Below, piece after piece: positions 42,619 to 51,766 of a DNA stretch of 64,000 nt; the first letter of the stretch is position 1; every line of letters starts with the position of its first letter. Source of the stretch: Nonomuraea aridisoli. Lineage in GTDB: Bacteria; Actinomycetota; Actinomycetes; Streptosporangiales; Streptosporangiaceae. Location of the stretch: contig NZ_POUD01000004.1 of NCBI RefSeq assembly GCF_003236395.1, positions 1 through 64,000 on the forward strand, written 5' to 3'. The translations under genes and the position numbers were made by a program. Under the pieces are notes generated by a model that saw only the letters and a program-made list of their open reading frames with translations, had not been told where the DNA came from and did no database searches.

Positions 42619-43548
42619 TCAGCGCAGGGGGTAGCCGTAGCGGAGCATGCCGGGGGCGGTGAAGGCGGTGATCAGGCGGCGGCGGCCCGGGCGCATCACC
42701 GTGCGCCACTCCTCGTCCGCCCGGAGCGGCACCTCGCCCGTGCGGATGCGCATCGGGTTGCCCGCCACGCTGTGGTCGACGGGCAGGTCGATCGTGCCGT
42801 CGCCGAGGAACGGCAGGTCGGCCGAGGGCAGCCCGGCGAACTCCAGCACTCTCGACAGCTCCTCGCGCGGCCGGTTGACGAAGTCCTCGTACCGCATGAG
42901 GGTCCACGGGGTGCGGGACAGGCGGAAGGACTCGATGACGGCGTTGAAGGCCAGCCACTCGGCGGCGGTCTGCGCCGGAGAGTGGGTGGCCATCAGCCGC
43001 CCGCCCTTGTCGGCGCGGTGGACCTGGCGCGACCAGGAGTGCACGACGCCGTGCGGGCCGCGGACGAGCTGGACGATGCGCAGCTCGATGCCGGGCACCC
43101 GGCGCAGCAGCAGCGCGGAGGTGGGGAACTTGGAGGAGTCGACGATCACCGGGCTCTGGCTCACCTCGGCGATCCCGCGGTAGACCTTGGCCATGGTCTC
43201 GGCGTACGTCTGGACGTCGCGGCCGAAGGCGCCGGAGGCGCCGGGCAGCACGTGGCGCGGGGCATGCCGGATGCGCATGACCGAGCGGTGGACCCGGGCC
43301 ATCTCGGGGGCGTCCACGTTGCGCCAGCCTCCGAACGCGGCCCGGCCGACCGCCTTCCAGAACGGGCAGCGGCGGAAGCGCCTGCTGCACCCGCAGAGCT
43401 GGTTCTTGGTCACGCCCTGCGTCCACAGGTAGCGCAGCTCGCCCACGCAGGCGGCGCCCTCGGCCGCGCCGAGGGCCCGGGAGACCAGCGTGCTGCCCGA
43501 TCGGCCGTGGCCTCCGACGAACAGGATGCGGATCAGCTCTTGGCTCAT
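42619..43548 (-). CDS. Sulfotransferase family protein
   Basis: The protein has 309 residues. The PAPS 5'-phosphosulfate loop is VGGHGRSGSTLVSRAL (about 11-26). The 3'-phosphate-binding segment is IVQLVRGPHGVVHSW, with the conserved Arg and Ser. Trp and His residues near the C-terminus (EEWRTVMRPGRRRLITAFTA) fit carbohydrate-type sulfotransferases. A Cys cluster, LCGCSRRFRRCPFW at about 51-64, is also visible and common to this subgroup. The acceptor is unknown. No ribosome site is evident before the ATG, so the mRNA may be leaderless. Confidence 0.8.
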   Translation of the reverse strand: MSQELIRILFVGGHGRSGSTLVSRALGAAEGAACVGELRYLWTQGVTKNQLCGCSRRFRRCPFWKAVGRAAFGGWRNVDAPEMARVHRSVMRIRHAPRHVLPGASGAFGRDVQTYAETMAKVYRGIAEVSQSPVIVDSSKFPTSALLLRRVPGIELRIVQLVRGPHGVVHSWSRQVHRADKGGRLMATHSPAQTAAEWLAFNAVIESFRLSRTPWTLMRYEDFVNRPREELSRVLEFAGLPSADLPFLGDGTIDLPVDHSVAGNPMRIRTGEVPLRADEEWRTVMRPGRRRLITAFTAPGMLRYGYPLR

Positions 43549-43744
43549 GGAAACAGAGAGGTAGATGGGGTCATGGGGACGCCAGCCTACGGTCCCGCGC
43601 CCCCTGACCGAAACCGGTTCGCGAAAATCACCACTCGCGTCAGCCCGGCGCCGGGTCCCCTGGGCGGCCGGAAAATGGTTGGCTCCGGGCTCACGTCCTG
43701 CGGCAGCATGGCCACGGTGGGTGTCGGCGTTCGGGGGAGGGCGG

Positions 43745-45574
43745 ATGACTGTGCTCGCGGCGGGCGAGGGCTCCCGATCAACGGCGACGCCGCGAAAATC
43801 GGCGGTTCTGCTGGCGCTGCGCCACTACTGCGGTGAGCTGAGGCGCCAGTGGCCGGTCGCGGTGCCCGCGCTGACGTTGCCGGCGCTGGGCAACATCTGC
43901 CTGTTCTACCTGGCGCCGCTGGCGGTGGCCGGGCTCGTCGGTCACCTGGCCGGCGGTGGTGACGGCGCCGTCGCCACGCTCCTGCCCTTCGTGCTCGGCT
44001 TCGCCGGGATGTTGCTGGCGGGCGAGGTGTTGTGGCGGCTCGGGCTGCACTTCCTCAACCGTACGGACGCCCGCGGCATCGAGCGGCTCGGCGTGGTCGG
44101 CATGGACGAGCTGCTGGCCAAGGACGCCGCGTTCTTCCACGACAACTTCGCGGGCTCGCTGACCAAGCGCGTGCTGGGCTTCTCCGGCCGCTTCGAGGAG
44201 TTCGTCGACACGCTCGCGTTCTCCATCATGGCCAAGCTGGTGCCGCTGGCCTTCGCCTCGGTGGTGCTGTGGCAGTACCACCCGGCGCTGGTGCTCGTCC
44301 TCGTGGGCGCCATCGTCGTCACCGGCTTCCTCGTGGCCCCGCTCATCCGCCGCCGCCAGGCGCTGGTCGACCAGCGCGAGGCCGCCAGGGTCCGGGTGTC
44401 GGGCCACGTCGCCGACGTGCTGGCCAACATGGACACCGTGCGCGCCTTCGCCGCCGAGGATCGCGAGGCCGCCGAACACCGGGTCAGGATGGCCGAGGCG
44501 AGCAGGCTGTCGCTGCGCTCGTGGGACTACGGCAACCTCCGCGTCGACACCGTCGTCGCCCCGATGTCGGTGCTCACCAGCGCGGTGGGCCTGCTGCTGG
44601 CCGTGGCGCTGCGCGGCGGTCTCGGCGTGGAGGCCATCGTGGTGACGTTCACGTACTACACGAACGCCATCGGCATGATGTTCGAGTTCAACCAGATCTA
44701 CCGGCGCATGGAGAGCGTGCTCACCGAGGCGGCCCAGTTCACCGAGCTGCTGCTCGAGCCGCCGACCGTGACCGACCCGGCCGATCCGCAGCCGCTGCGC
44801 CCGGCCGACGCGGGTGTGCGCTTCGAACGGGTGCTCTTCTCCTACACCGACGGCCGGCCGCTGTTCCAGGGCCTCGACCTCGACATCCCGAGCGGCCACA
44901 AGGTGGGCCTGGTCGGCCAGTCGGGCGGCGGCAAGACCACCCTCACCCGGCTGCTGCTGCGGCTGATGGACATCGACGGCGGCCGCATCCTGATCGGCGG
45001 CCAGGACATCACCCGGCTGCGCCAGGCCGACCTGCGCAGCCTCATCGCGTACGTCCCGCAGGAGCCGGCCATGTTCCACCGGTCGCTGCGTGACAACATC
45101 GCCTTCGCCCGGCCGGGCGCCACCGACGACGAGATCCTCAGGGCCGCGCGGGCGGCGCACGTCACGGAGTTCGCCGAGTCCCTGCCGGACGGCTTCGACA
45201 CCCTGGTGGGCGAGCGCGGCGTCAAGCTCTCCGGCGGTCAGCGGCAGCGCCTCGCGCTCGCCCGCGCCATCCTGCGCGACGCCCCGATCCTGCTGCTCGA
45301 CGAGGCGACCAGCGCCCTCGACTCCGAGAGCGAGATCCTCGTCCAGGAGGCCCTCTGGCAGCTGATGCAGGACCGCACCGCGATCGTGGTCGCCCACCGG
45401 CTCAGCACCGTCGTCCGGATGGACCACCTGGTCGTGCTCAACCGCGGACACATCGTCGAGCAGGGCACCCACAGCGAGCTGCTCCAGGCCGAAGGCCCCT
45501 ACGCCCGCCTGTGGCACCACCAGTCCGGCGGCTTCCTGATCGAGAACGACGCCCCCGACGCCCTCCACCGCTGA
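43745..45574 (+). CDS. ABC exporter, fused membrane and ATPase domains
   Basis: The protein has 609 residues. Six membrane helices (about 30-330) precede an ATPase domain. The latter has Walker A GQSGGGKTTLTRL, Q-loop AYVPQEPAMFHRSLRDNI, signature KLSGGQRQRLALARAIL, Walker B PILLLDEATSALDSES and the switch His in VAHRLST. This is a half-transporter that works as a dimer to export lipid, peptide or drug. ATG 43745 is chosen for GGGGAGG four bases upstream; longer frames upstream are unsupported. It is divergent from the sulfotransferase gene. Confidence 0.85.
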   Translation: MTVLAAGEGSRSTATPRKSAVLLALRHYCGELRRQWPVAVPALTLPALGNICLFYLAPLAVAGLVGHLAGGGDGAVATLLPFVLGFAGMLLAGEVLWRLGLHFLNRTDARGIERLGVVGMDELLAKDAAFFHDNFAGSLTKRVLGFSGRFEEFVDTLAFSIMAKLVPLAFASVVLWQYHPALVLVLVGAIVVTGFLVAPLIRRRQALVDQREAARVRVSGHVADVLANMDTVRAFAAEDREAAEHRVRMAEASRLSLRSWDYGNLRVDTVVAPMSVLTSAVGLLLAVALRGGLGVEAIVVTFTYYTNAIGMMFEFNQIYRRMESVLTEAAQFTELLLEPPTVTDPADPQPLRPADAGVRFERVLFSYTDGRPLFQGLDLDIPSGHKVGLVGQSGGGKTTLTRLLLRLMDIDGGRILIGGQDITRLRQADLRSLIAYVPQEPAMFHRSLRDNIAFARPGATDDEILRAARAAHVTEFAESLPDGFDTLVGERGVKLSGGQRQRLALARAILRDAPILLLDEATSALDSESEILVQEALWQLMQDRTAIVVAHRLSTVVRMDHLVVLNRGHIVEQGTHSELLQAEGPYARLWHHQSGGFLIENDAPDALHR

Positions 45575-45603
45575 CCCGGTGGAGGGGACGGGCCCCACCG
45601 GTC
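45575..45603. terminator. Probable terminator between convergent genes
   Basis: CCGGTGG-a-GGGG pairs with CCCC-ACCGG around a short loop, with one bulge, just past the ABC exporter stop. Confidence 0.5.
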
Positions 45604-45607
45604 GGCG

Positions 45608-46156
45608 CTACGCCGGTCGCGGCGGCCAGACGTCGGTGTCGAGGAAGGACTCGACGGCCGTCGTCACGTCACCGAGCACGTCGGCCGTCGCACGCAGCGG
45701 CCCCGGCACCTTCATGCCGTGGTCGGCGCCCTCGACCTCGACGACGTGCGGCGTCAGCTCCCGCGCCAGCGCGCCGTCCCAGAGGCTGTCGGCCGTGCCG
45801 CCGACGAGCAGGAACGGCTCCGTCGCCCGCCGCAACGCGGCCACGCACGCGGGCACGGTGAGCACCGGCGTCAGTCAGACGCCCGCCAGCCCGCGATCGG
45901 CCGCGACCGCGGCCCCGAACGAGCCGAGCGACTTGCCGATCAGCACCGGCCGGGCGAGCTTGGCCACCACGGGCGTCACCTGCCCGCTGACCCAGCGCGC
46001 CGCCTCCTCCAGCACCAGATCCTGCGGCGGCCGCCACGAGATCAGCTCGACGGCGGCGTCACGGCGGAGGGCCGCTTCGCCGACGTAGGCGAGCAGCCCG
46101 GCCAGCGGTCCGTACCGCGCGCCGGGGATGACGACGGCGCTGCGGCCTGCGTTCAT
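45608..46156 (-). pseudogene. Alpha/beta hydrolase gene interrupted by an in-frame TGA
   Basis: The two halves are in one continuous frame. The first (46156-45878) has SAVVIPGARYGPLAGLLAYV and the nucleophile elbow IGKSLGSFGAA, and reaches GLAGV. Then comes TGA (45877-45875). The same frame goes on as LTPVLTVPACVAALRRATEP, FLLVGGTADSLWDGALAREL and VEGADHGMKVPG, holding the triad Asp and His. In intact relatives, as I remember them, the residue at the stop is Trp, so TGG to TGA is the simplest explanation. At 182 codons the total fits the family. Either a recent nonsense mutation, a sequencing error or readthrough. Confidence 0.8.
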
Positions 46157-46168
46157 GTCCGCCTCCCG

Positions 46169-48133
46169 TCAGTTGGCGGGGTTGTTGGTGTAGATGGGGG
46201 TGATGTCGGCGTCGTCCGCGGCATCGAGCAGCTTGTGCATCAGCTTGCCGTCGAACGCCACGACGCGGATCTCGTCCTTCGCGTTGTTGTCCTGCTCCCA
46301 GCAGTACAGGTGGGACTCGCCGTACCAGCCGAGCACCTTGTCGCAGTCGGAGGAGAACCGGCGCACCTGCTTGCCGGTGGCGGCGTCCCAGAGGCAGTGG
46401 TGGCCGTCGCCGCCGTCGGGGCAGTCGGTCACGAACGTCTTCCCCGACGGCGAGAAGATGTCGATCGTGCCGGACGCCAGCGGCCCCACCCCCGGAAGGT
46501 CGCGCGTGGGCTTGCCGGAGGCGTCGAAGAAGCGCAGCCCCTCGTCCTTGCCGTAGTCGATGACCACGCCCTTCTCGGCGGCGTCCCAGCCGAAGTCGCT
46601 GTCGCGGATGGAGGCGTCGTCGACGTCGACCACGCGCACCTTGCTCTGGGCGACGTCGTTGTGGGCCACGTTCACGACGGCGAAGCCGACGGAGATCCAG
46701 CTCTCCTTGCCCTTGTCGTCCTCGATGCGTTCGTTGAGGTTGAGCAGGATCTTGGAGTTGTCCTTCGACCAGGTGCGGATGCTGGTGTCGAGCGGTTTGC
46801 GCACGGTCTTGACGCGGAAACTCACGCCGGCCTGGCGGTCGGTGATGAGGATCGAGTCGTAGCCGTCGGAGGTGTAGTCGTGCGGCCTGCCCGCGAGGTA
46901 GCGGCCGTTGGGGGAGACCAGCGACTCCAGGTTGCCCGGATATCTGTCGAACTGGCCCCGCAGCGACTGCCGGGCGTAGTCCACGTCCTCGTCGAGCTTC
47001 TTGTCGTACATCTCGTACGCCGTCAGCGTGATCGGGTCGGAGGCCCGCTCGTAGAGCGTGACCTTGCCGCCGGGCAGCGTGGTCTTGACGGGCGTGGCGG
47101 GCGCGGAGGGAGTCGTCGGCCGCGCCGGCGGGGCGCTGGACTCGGCGGCGACCGGCGGGGGAGGGCTCGACCACAGCCGGGTGGGCACGGCGATCGCGGC
47201 CGCCACGACGACGGCCGCGGTCGCGACCCCCGCGCCGATGAGCACCGGCCGGCGCGACGGCCTGCGGGTGCTCGGGGCCTCCTTCGGGGCGGCCTGTCTC
47301 GTGCCCTCCACCAGGGGGTGCGCGCCGGGCGCCGGGTTGCGCAGCAGGCGGCTGATCACGTCCATGGCCGTCGGCCGCCGCGCCGGATCCTTGTCCAGGC
47401 ACTGCTCGGCCACCTCGCGCAGCCGTCCCTCGAGCCCGCCCAGGTCGGGCGGCTCGCTGAGCACCCGGTTCATCACGGCGTGCGTGACACCGGTGCCGAA
47501 CGGCGCCCGTCCGCAGGAGGCGAAGACCATCGTGCCGGCCCACGAGAACATGTCGGCCGCGGGCCCGAGCCCGTGCCCCATGATCTGCTCGGGGGCCATG
47601 TACGCGGGCGTGCCGATCTGCGTGCTGCTCGTCATGGTGGCCGGGCCGAGCGTGCGCGCGATCCCGAAGTCGATCACCCGCGGGCCGCCGGTGCCCATGA
47701 TGACGTTGCCCGGCTTGAAGTCGCGGTGCACCACGTGGGCCTCGTGGATGGCGGCGATCGCGGTGGCGGTGCCGATGGCCAGCCGCTCCAGGTCCGCGCC
47801 CGCGAGCGGGCCGTCCTCCCTGACGACCCGTTCCAGCGAGCGGCCCTCGACGTACTCGCTGATGATGTACGGACGGCCGCCCTCGACGCCGGTGCCGAGC
47901 ACGGTCGCGGTGCAGAACGGCGCCACCCGGCGGGCGACCTCGGCCTCCTGAAGAAAGCGTGCGGCGATCTCCTCGTCGCCGGACGGGCTCAGCCACTTGA
48001 CGGCCACGTGCGCGCCCATGGGCGTACGGGCGAGGTAGACGACGCCCTGGCCGCCCTGCCCCAGCCTCCCGATGAGCTCCAGGCCACCTAACTCCTGAGG
48101 GTCACCGGTCGTCAGCGGCGTGAAGTCAACCAT
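46169..48133 (-). CDS. Receptor Ser/Thr protein kinase with extracellular beta-propeller-like domain
   Basis: The protein has 654 residues. The kinase domain (about 18-275) has P-loop GQGGQGVVYLA, Lys in VAVKWLS, catalytic loop VVHRDFKPGNVI, VIDFGIAR and GTPAYMAPEQI. A Pro/Arg-rich juxtamembrane segment, one membrane helix (about 300-322, GVATAAVVVAAAIAVP) and an exported domain follow. The last, about 300 residues, has repeated strands (NGRYLAGRPHDYTSDGYDSI, DSDFGWDAAEKGVVIDYG, SPSGKTFVTDCPDGGDGHHC) typical of WD40/TolB-like propellers. Divergent from the FHA gene, suggesting they form a signalling pair. It is a paralogue of the kinase at 17250-19070. Confidence 0.8.
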   Translation of the reverse strand: MVDFTPLTTGDPQELGGLELIGRLGQGGQGVVYLARTPMGAHVAVKWLSPSGDEEIAARFLQEAEVARRVAPFCTATVLGTGVEGGRPYIISEYVEGRSLERVVREDGPLAGADLERLAIGTATAIAAIHEAHVVHRDFKPGNVIMGTGGPRVIDFGIARTLGPATMTSSTQIGTPAYMAPEQIMGHGLGPAADMFSWAGTMVFASCGRAPFGTGVTHAVMNRVLSEPPDLGGLEGRLREVAEQCLDKDPARRPTAMDVISRLLRNPAPGAHPLVEGTRQAAPKEAPSTRRPSRRPVLIGAGVATAAVVVAAAIAVPTRLWSSPPPPVAAESSAPPARPTTPSAPATPVKTTLPGGKVTLYERASDPITLTAYEMYDKKLDEDVDYARQSLRGQFDRYPGNLESLVSPNGRYLAGRPHDYTSDGYDSILITDRQAGVSFRVKTVRKPLDTSIRTWSKDNSKILLNLNERIEDDKGKESWISVGFAVVNVAHNDVAQSKVRVVDVDDASIRDSDFGWDAAEKGVVIDYGKDEGLRFFDASGKPTRDLPGVGPLASGTIDIFSPSGKTFVTDCPDGGDGHHCLWDAATGKQVRRFSSDCDKVLGWYGESHLYCWEQDNNAKDEIRVVAFDGKLMHKLLDAADDADITPIYTNNPAN

Positions 48134-48171
48134 GCGGTCATTCTCACGGCCCTCAGTCGATCTCCCACAGT

Positions 48172-48183
48172 CCTACTGGTAGG
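48172..48183. promoter_or_regulatory. Small palindrome in the kinase/FHA divergent promoter
   Basis: CCTACTGGTAGG is a 12-bp perfect palindrome 39 bases upstream of the kinase start. It might bind a regulator of one or both genes, perhaps the FHA-HTH protein itself. Confidence 0.35.
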
Positions 48184-48281
48184 TAACTACGACAGAATAA
48201 CCTTCCGACGAGGATCGGGAGCCCTCCCGGCGGCACGCGGCTACCGTGGAGATTCTGCGCAGTGTGGGGAGGATCGGCGGC

Positions 48282-49076
48282 ATGACAGGCACAGCGCGCA
48301 GACCCAGGACCAAGGTGGAGTTCCTGCCCAAGGGCTCACTCGCGGACGGTCTCCCCCCGGCCGTGCCCGGCACTCTTTACGTCCAGGGCGCGGGCGGCGG
48401 CATCCGCGTCGCCCCCGACGCCGGCTTCGACGTGGTGTTCGGGCGCTGCGAGCCGGACGTCCACGTCTGCGTCGGCCCCAACGACCCGTACGTCAGCCGA
48501 CGGCACGGCTACCTCACCTGCGAGGCCGGGCGATGGGCGCTGTACAACCTCGGCAAACTCCCCATCCGACTGCCGGGCGGGCAGCTCGTGCTCACCGGGC
48601 ACCGTACGACGCTGCCGGTGGCGTACACCCCGCTGTTCATCGTCGCCCCCGAGCAGGAGCACCTGCTCGAAGTGCGGATCGTCACGAGCTCGCCGCCCCC
48701 CGGCCCGGAGGACCGCCGGGAGGCCGACACCCGCGAGCCGGCCGGCTGGCCCCTGAGCCCGCTCGAACGCCTCGTCCTGGTCTGCCTCGGTCAGCGCTAT
48801 CTCCGGCCCGACCCCTGGCCGCAGCCGCTGCCCTGGGCCCAGGTCGCCGACGAGCTCTCGCGCCTGCGCCCCGGCGAACACTGGACCGCCAAACGCGCCG
48901 CCCACATCGTCACCCAGACGCGCAGGCGGCTCAGCACCAAGGTCCCCGGTCTCCTGGAGGAGGAGATCCCGCCGCCGCTCGGCAACGCGCTCAACCACAA
49001 TCTGATCACCGCCCTGCTGGCCAACGCCACGATCGGCCCGTCCGACCTCCGCCTCCTCGACGAGCCGCCCGAGTGA
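48282..49076 (+). CDS. FHA-domain protein with C-terminal winged-helix-like region
   Basis: The protein has 264 residues. Residues 40-125 form an FHA phosphothreonine-binding domain: VVFGRCEPDVHVCVGPNDPY, VSRRHGYLTCEAGRWALYNL, with the conserved Arg, Ser and His. Residues 155-250 look like a helix-turn-helix: LSPLERLVLVCLGQRYL, WAQVADELSRL, WTAKRAAHIVTQTRRRLSTK. This suggests a regulator switched by phosphorylation, which the divergent kinase could supply. ATG 48282 has GGAGG nine bases upstream. Confidence 0.75.
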   Translation: MTGTARRPRTKVEFLPKGSLADGLPPAVPGTLYVQGAGGGIRVAPDAGFDVVFGRCEPDVHVCVGPNDPYVSRRHGYLTCEAGRWALYNLGKLPIRLPGGQLVLTGHRTTLPVAYTPLFIVAPEQEHLLEVRIVTSSPPPGPEDRREADTREPAGWPLSPLERLVLVCLGQRYLRPDPWPQPLPWAQVADELSRLRPGEHWTAKRAAHIVTQTRRRLSTKVPGLLEEEIPPPLGNALNHNLITALLANATIGPSDLRLLDEPPE

Positions 49077-49201
49077 CTCCCGGCGCCTGCTACCCATAGA
49101 CCATGATCTTGGACTACGTCCTTCTCTTCATCCCTGCCTTGCCGCCGCGGCGACCAGACGGAGCACCTTCGCCGGAAGACGATGAGACCGTCGCCTGATC
49201 C

Positions 49202-50443
49202 TCACGCCGCGCACCGGGCAACGCCCGGGAAGTCGCGCATGCGGCGGATGCGGCTGAGGAAGAGGACGGCGACGGACGAGAGCTGGGTGGCCGCCATGAT
49301 CCACAGGGCCTGACGCACGCCGACGGTCTCGCCGAGCACGCCGCCGAGCAGGCTGCCCAGGGGCACCGCGCCGTAGTTCAGCGCGGACGTGCTCGCGGTG
49401 ATCCGCGCGAACAGGGCGGGCGGGCAGTACCGCTGGCGGAAGGTGCTGGTCACGATGTTCGAGGCGACGACGCCGGCGCTCATGCCGAAGCCCGCGGCGG
49501 CGAAGAGGACCAGGCCCGCGCCGCCGCCGGCGAGCGGGCCGAGGAGCAACATCGGCGCGGCGAACGCCTCGCACACCAGGAACGCCCGCGCGGTCCCGGC
49601 CCGGGCGGCGAGGCGTCCCGCGACCATCGCGCCGAGCAGCCCGCCCGTACCGGCCACCGCCAGTACGGCCCCCACCTGCCCCGGCCCGGCGCCGAGGTCG
49701 CGGGTGAGGTAGACGACCTGGATCGACTGGTAGCCCATCAAGGCGATGTTCGACATGGCGCTGAAGGCGGTGAGCGTACGCAGGCAGGGATCGTGCACCA
49801 CGAACCGCAGCCCGGCGCGGATCTCCGGCAGCAGCCGCCGTTCCGCGGCGGCCCGCCGTGCCTCGTGGACGCGGACGCGCCGCAGGCACCACACGGCGAC
49901 GCCGAAACTGACCGCGTCGGCCAGCACCCCGCTCACCGCACCGAACGCCTGCCCGAGCAGCCCCGCGAGCCCAGGCCCCGCGATCCTGGCGGCCGACTCG
50001 CTGCCCTGGAGCTTCGCGTTGGCCTCCATCAGCCGATCGCCGCCGACCAGGATCGGCAGGAACGCGCGGTAGGCGAGGCTGAAGAACACGTTCGCGACGC
50101 CGCCGGCCAGAGCGGTGACGACCAGGTGCGCCACCGTGAGCCGGTCCAGCCAGGCCGCGATCGGCACGGTCGCGAACACCACCATGGAGACGGTGTTGCA
50201 GGCCAGCATCACCGGCCGTTTGGGCAACCGGTCCACCCACGCCCCGGCGGGCAGCCCGATCAGCAGCCACGGCAGCCACGCCGCCGCCGTGACCAACCCG
50301 ACGACGAACGTACCGGCCTCCAGCGTCATCACGCTGACCAGCGGCAACGCGACAGCGGCCACCGAGCTGCCGAGCACGCTGATGGTCTCGCCGGCCCATA
50401 ACAGCCGGAACTCCCGCATCCGCAGGAGCGTGGCGGCGCTCAC
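49202..50443 (-). CDS. MFS exporter (enterobactin/EntS-like)
   Basis: The protein has 413 residues and 12 predicted helices: FRLLWAGETISVLGSSVAAV at the N-terminus, PWLLIGLPAGAWVDRLPKRP (motif A), VANVFFSLAYRAFLPILVGG, and a long central loop. This matches MFS_3-type multidrug or siderophore exporters. GTG at 50443 overlaps the regulator's stop codon (GTGA), so the two are co-translated as an operon controlled by the ArsR protein. Confidence 0.8.
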   Translation of the reverse strand: MSAATLLRMREFRLLWAGETISVLGSSVAAVALPLVSVMTLEAGTFVVGLVTAAAWLPWLLIGLPAGAWVDRLPKRPVMLACNTVSMVVFATVPIAAWLDRLTVAHLVVTALAGGVANVFFSLAYRAFLPILVGGDRLMEANAKLQGSESAARIAGPGLAGLLGQAFGAVSGVLADAVSFGVAVWCLRRVRVHEARRAAAERRLLPEIRAGLRFVVHDPCLRTLTAFSAMSNIALMGYQSIQVVYLTRDLGAGPGQVGAVLAVAGTGGLLGAMVAGRLAARAGTARAFLVCEAFAAPMLLLGPLAGGGAGLVLFAAAGFGMSAGVVASNIVTSTFRQRYCPPALFARITASTSALNYGAVPLGSLLGGVLGETVGVRQALWIMAATQLSSVAVLFLSRIRRMRDFPGVARCAA

Positions 50444-51003
50444 GGCCTGGCGGGCACGGCGCGTACGGTCAGGAAGACGGACCGGCGTTCCTCGCCGTCG
50501 TCGGGGATCTCCCGGGCGGCCAGCTCGGTCAGCAGCGCGAGGATCTTCTCTTCCAGTTCGGCGAGTTCGGCGACGGACAGCCAGGCCCAGTGGTCGGAGC
50601 TGAACGCCGCGCGCCGCCACGGCTCGGGATAGGAGTCGCGCTCGGCGAACCACTGCCGGGCCAGCGCGGCCTGCCGCTCCAGGACCAGGGACTCGGCGGC
50701 CTCGGCCACGGGGTCGTCGGGGAAGTCGGCCGGCGACCAGTCGACCCGGCCCGACGTCGTGCGCCACCAGCGTTCGCGCCGGTCGCGGGCCAGCTCGGGG
50801 ACCTCCTCGATGAGCTCGCCGGCCGCCAGGACCTTCAGGTGGTGGCTGATGCTGCCGACGGCCTGCCCCGTCCTGGCGGACAGCGCCGACACCGTCGAAG
50901 GGCCGTCCAGCCGCAACACGTCGAGCAGTCGCCGCCGCAGGGGGTGGGACATCGCGGCCAGCACCTTGGAGTCCCGGATCTCACGCCTCGCAGAGTCGGA
51001 CAT
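50440..51003 (-). CDS. ArsR family HTH regulator of the MFS exporter
   Basis: The protein has 187 residues. The winged helix-turn-helix (about 10-75) reads LAAMSHPLRRRLLDVLRLDG, PSTVSALSARTGQAVGSISH and HLKVLAAGELIEEVPELARD. A helical C-terminal half (80-187) without the metal-binding Cys of classical ArsR follows, so it probably senses an organic ligand. First gene of the operon. The region just upstream carries two TTGTACA elements. Confidence 0.8.
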   Translation of the reverse strand: MSDSARREIRDSKVLAAMSHPLRRRLLDVLRLDGPSTVSALSARTGQAVGSISHHLKVLAAGELIEEVPELARDRRERWWRTTSGRVDWSPADFPDDPVAEAAESLVLERQAALARQWFAERDSYPEPWRRAAFSSDHWAWLSVAELAELEEKILALLTELAAREIPDDGEERRSVFLTVRAVPARP

Positions 51004-51016
51004 GCCGGGACCCTAT

Positions 51017-51038
51017 ATGTACAACACTTCTTGTACAA
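51017..51038. promoter_or_regulatory. Candidate ArsR operator elements
   Basis: ATGTACAA (51017-51024) and TTGTACAA (51031-51038) share the core TGTACAA and are 14 bp apart. They lie 14-35 bases upstream of the ArsR-family start, where repressor binding would block transcription. Confidence 0.5.
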
Positions 51039-51051
51039 CTACCCGGTACGA

Positions 51052-51597
51052 CTACGCGGCGCCGAGGCCGTTGAGGAACGTGTCCACCACCAGATCGGCC
51101 GCCTGAGGGGGCGCCACGTCGGGGAACCGGTGAGCCATGCTCTCGACCAGCTGGTCGAGGACCGCCCGCGCCCAGGCCGGGGGGACGTCGGGCCGCAGGT
51201 AGCCCTCGTCGGCCGCGCGCTGGACGAAGGCGTCCAGCCGCGCGCTCTGCTCGTGGCGCCGGCGGTCGGCGTCGGGGTCCTTCTGCATCATGCGCCGCGT
51301 GTCGACGGGCCACTCACGGCTGACGGGGATGATGCCCTCGACGTAGCGGTGCAGCGCGACCGCCACGGGGGCCTCCACCAGCCGCGCCTCGTCGAGGACA
51401 CGTTCGGCGGAGTCGAGTTTGGCCTGGAAGACGGCGCTCAGCAGGGCCTCGCGGGTGGCGAAACGGCGATGGACGGTCGTGCGGTCCACCCCGGCCTCGC
51501 CGGCGATGGCCGACATCGAGGTGCTCGGGTCCTCGGCCAGCAGCCGCGCCCCGGTGCGCAGGACGGCGGCCAGGTTGCGTGCGGCGTCAGCTCTCAT
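51052..51597 (-). CDS. TetR family regulator
   Basis: The protein has 181 residues. The helix-turn-helix is AAVLRTGARLLAEDPSTSMS and AIAGEAGVDRTTVHRRFATR, followed by EALLSAVFQAK. The C-terminal ligand-binding part is helical. ATG 51597 is selected because GGAGG lies five bases upstream; the longer frame to 51627 has no site. It is divergent from the SDR-SDR-ALDH operon, which it probably represses. Confidence 0.8.
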   Translation of the reverse strand: MRADAARNLAAVLRTGARLLAEDPSTSMSAIAGEAGVDRTTVHRRFATREALLSAVFQAKLDSAERVLDEARLVEAPVAVALHRYVEGIIPVSREWPVDTRRMMQKDPDADRRRHEQSARLDAFVQRAADEGYLRPDVPPAWARAVLDQLVESMAHRFPDVAPPQAADLVVDTFLNGLGAA

Positions 51598-51766
51598 GAT
51601 GCCCTCCAGCCTACCAGCGAGTAGCACTTACCTCGATCATCCTCATCAGCAGGAGTGCGCTAGGAATAATTACTGCTACAGTCATGCTGCAGTTAAGCGC
51701 AGATCGTCCACACCACTCATGCGTCCGCATGCGGCGGGCGCATCGCAAGAAAGAAGGAGACGTGTC

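Noticed and set aside
46059..47996. A 645-residue minus-strand frame inside the second kinase
   Set aside because: It is a shifted reading of the kinase gene rich in Arg, Gly and Pro with no domain.
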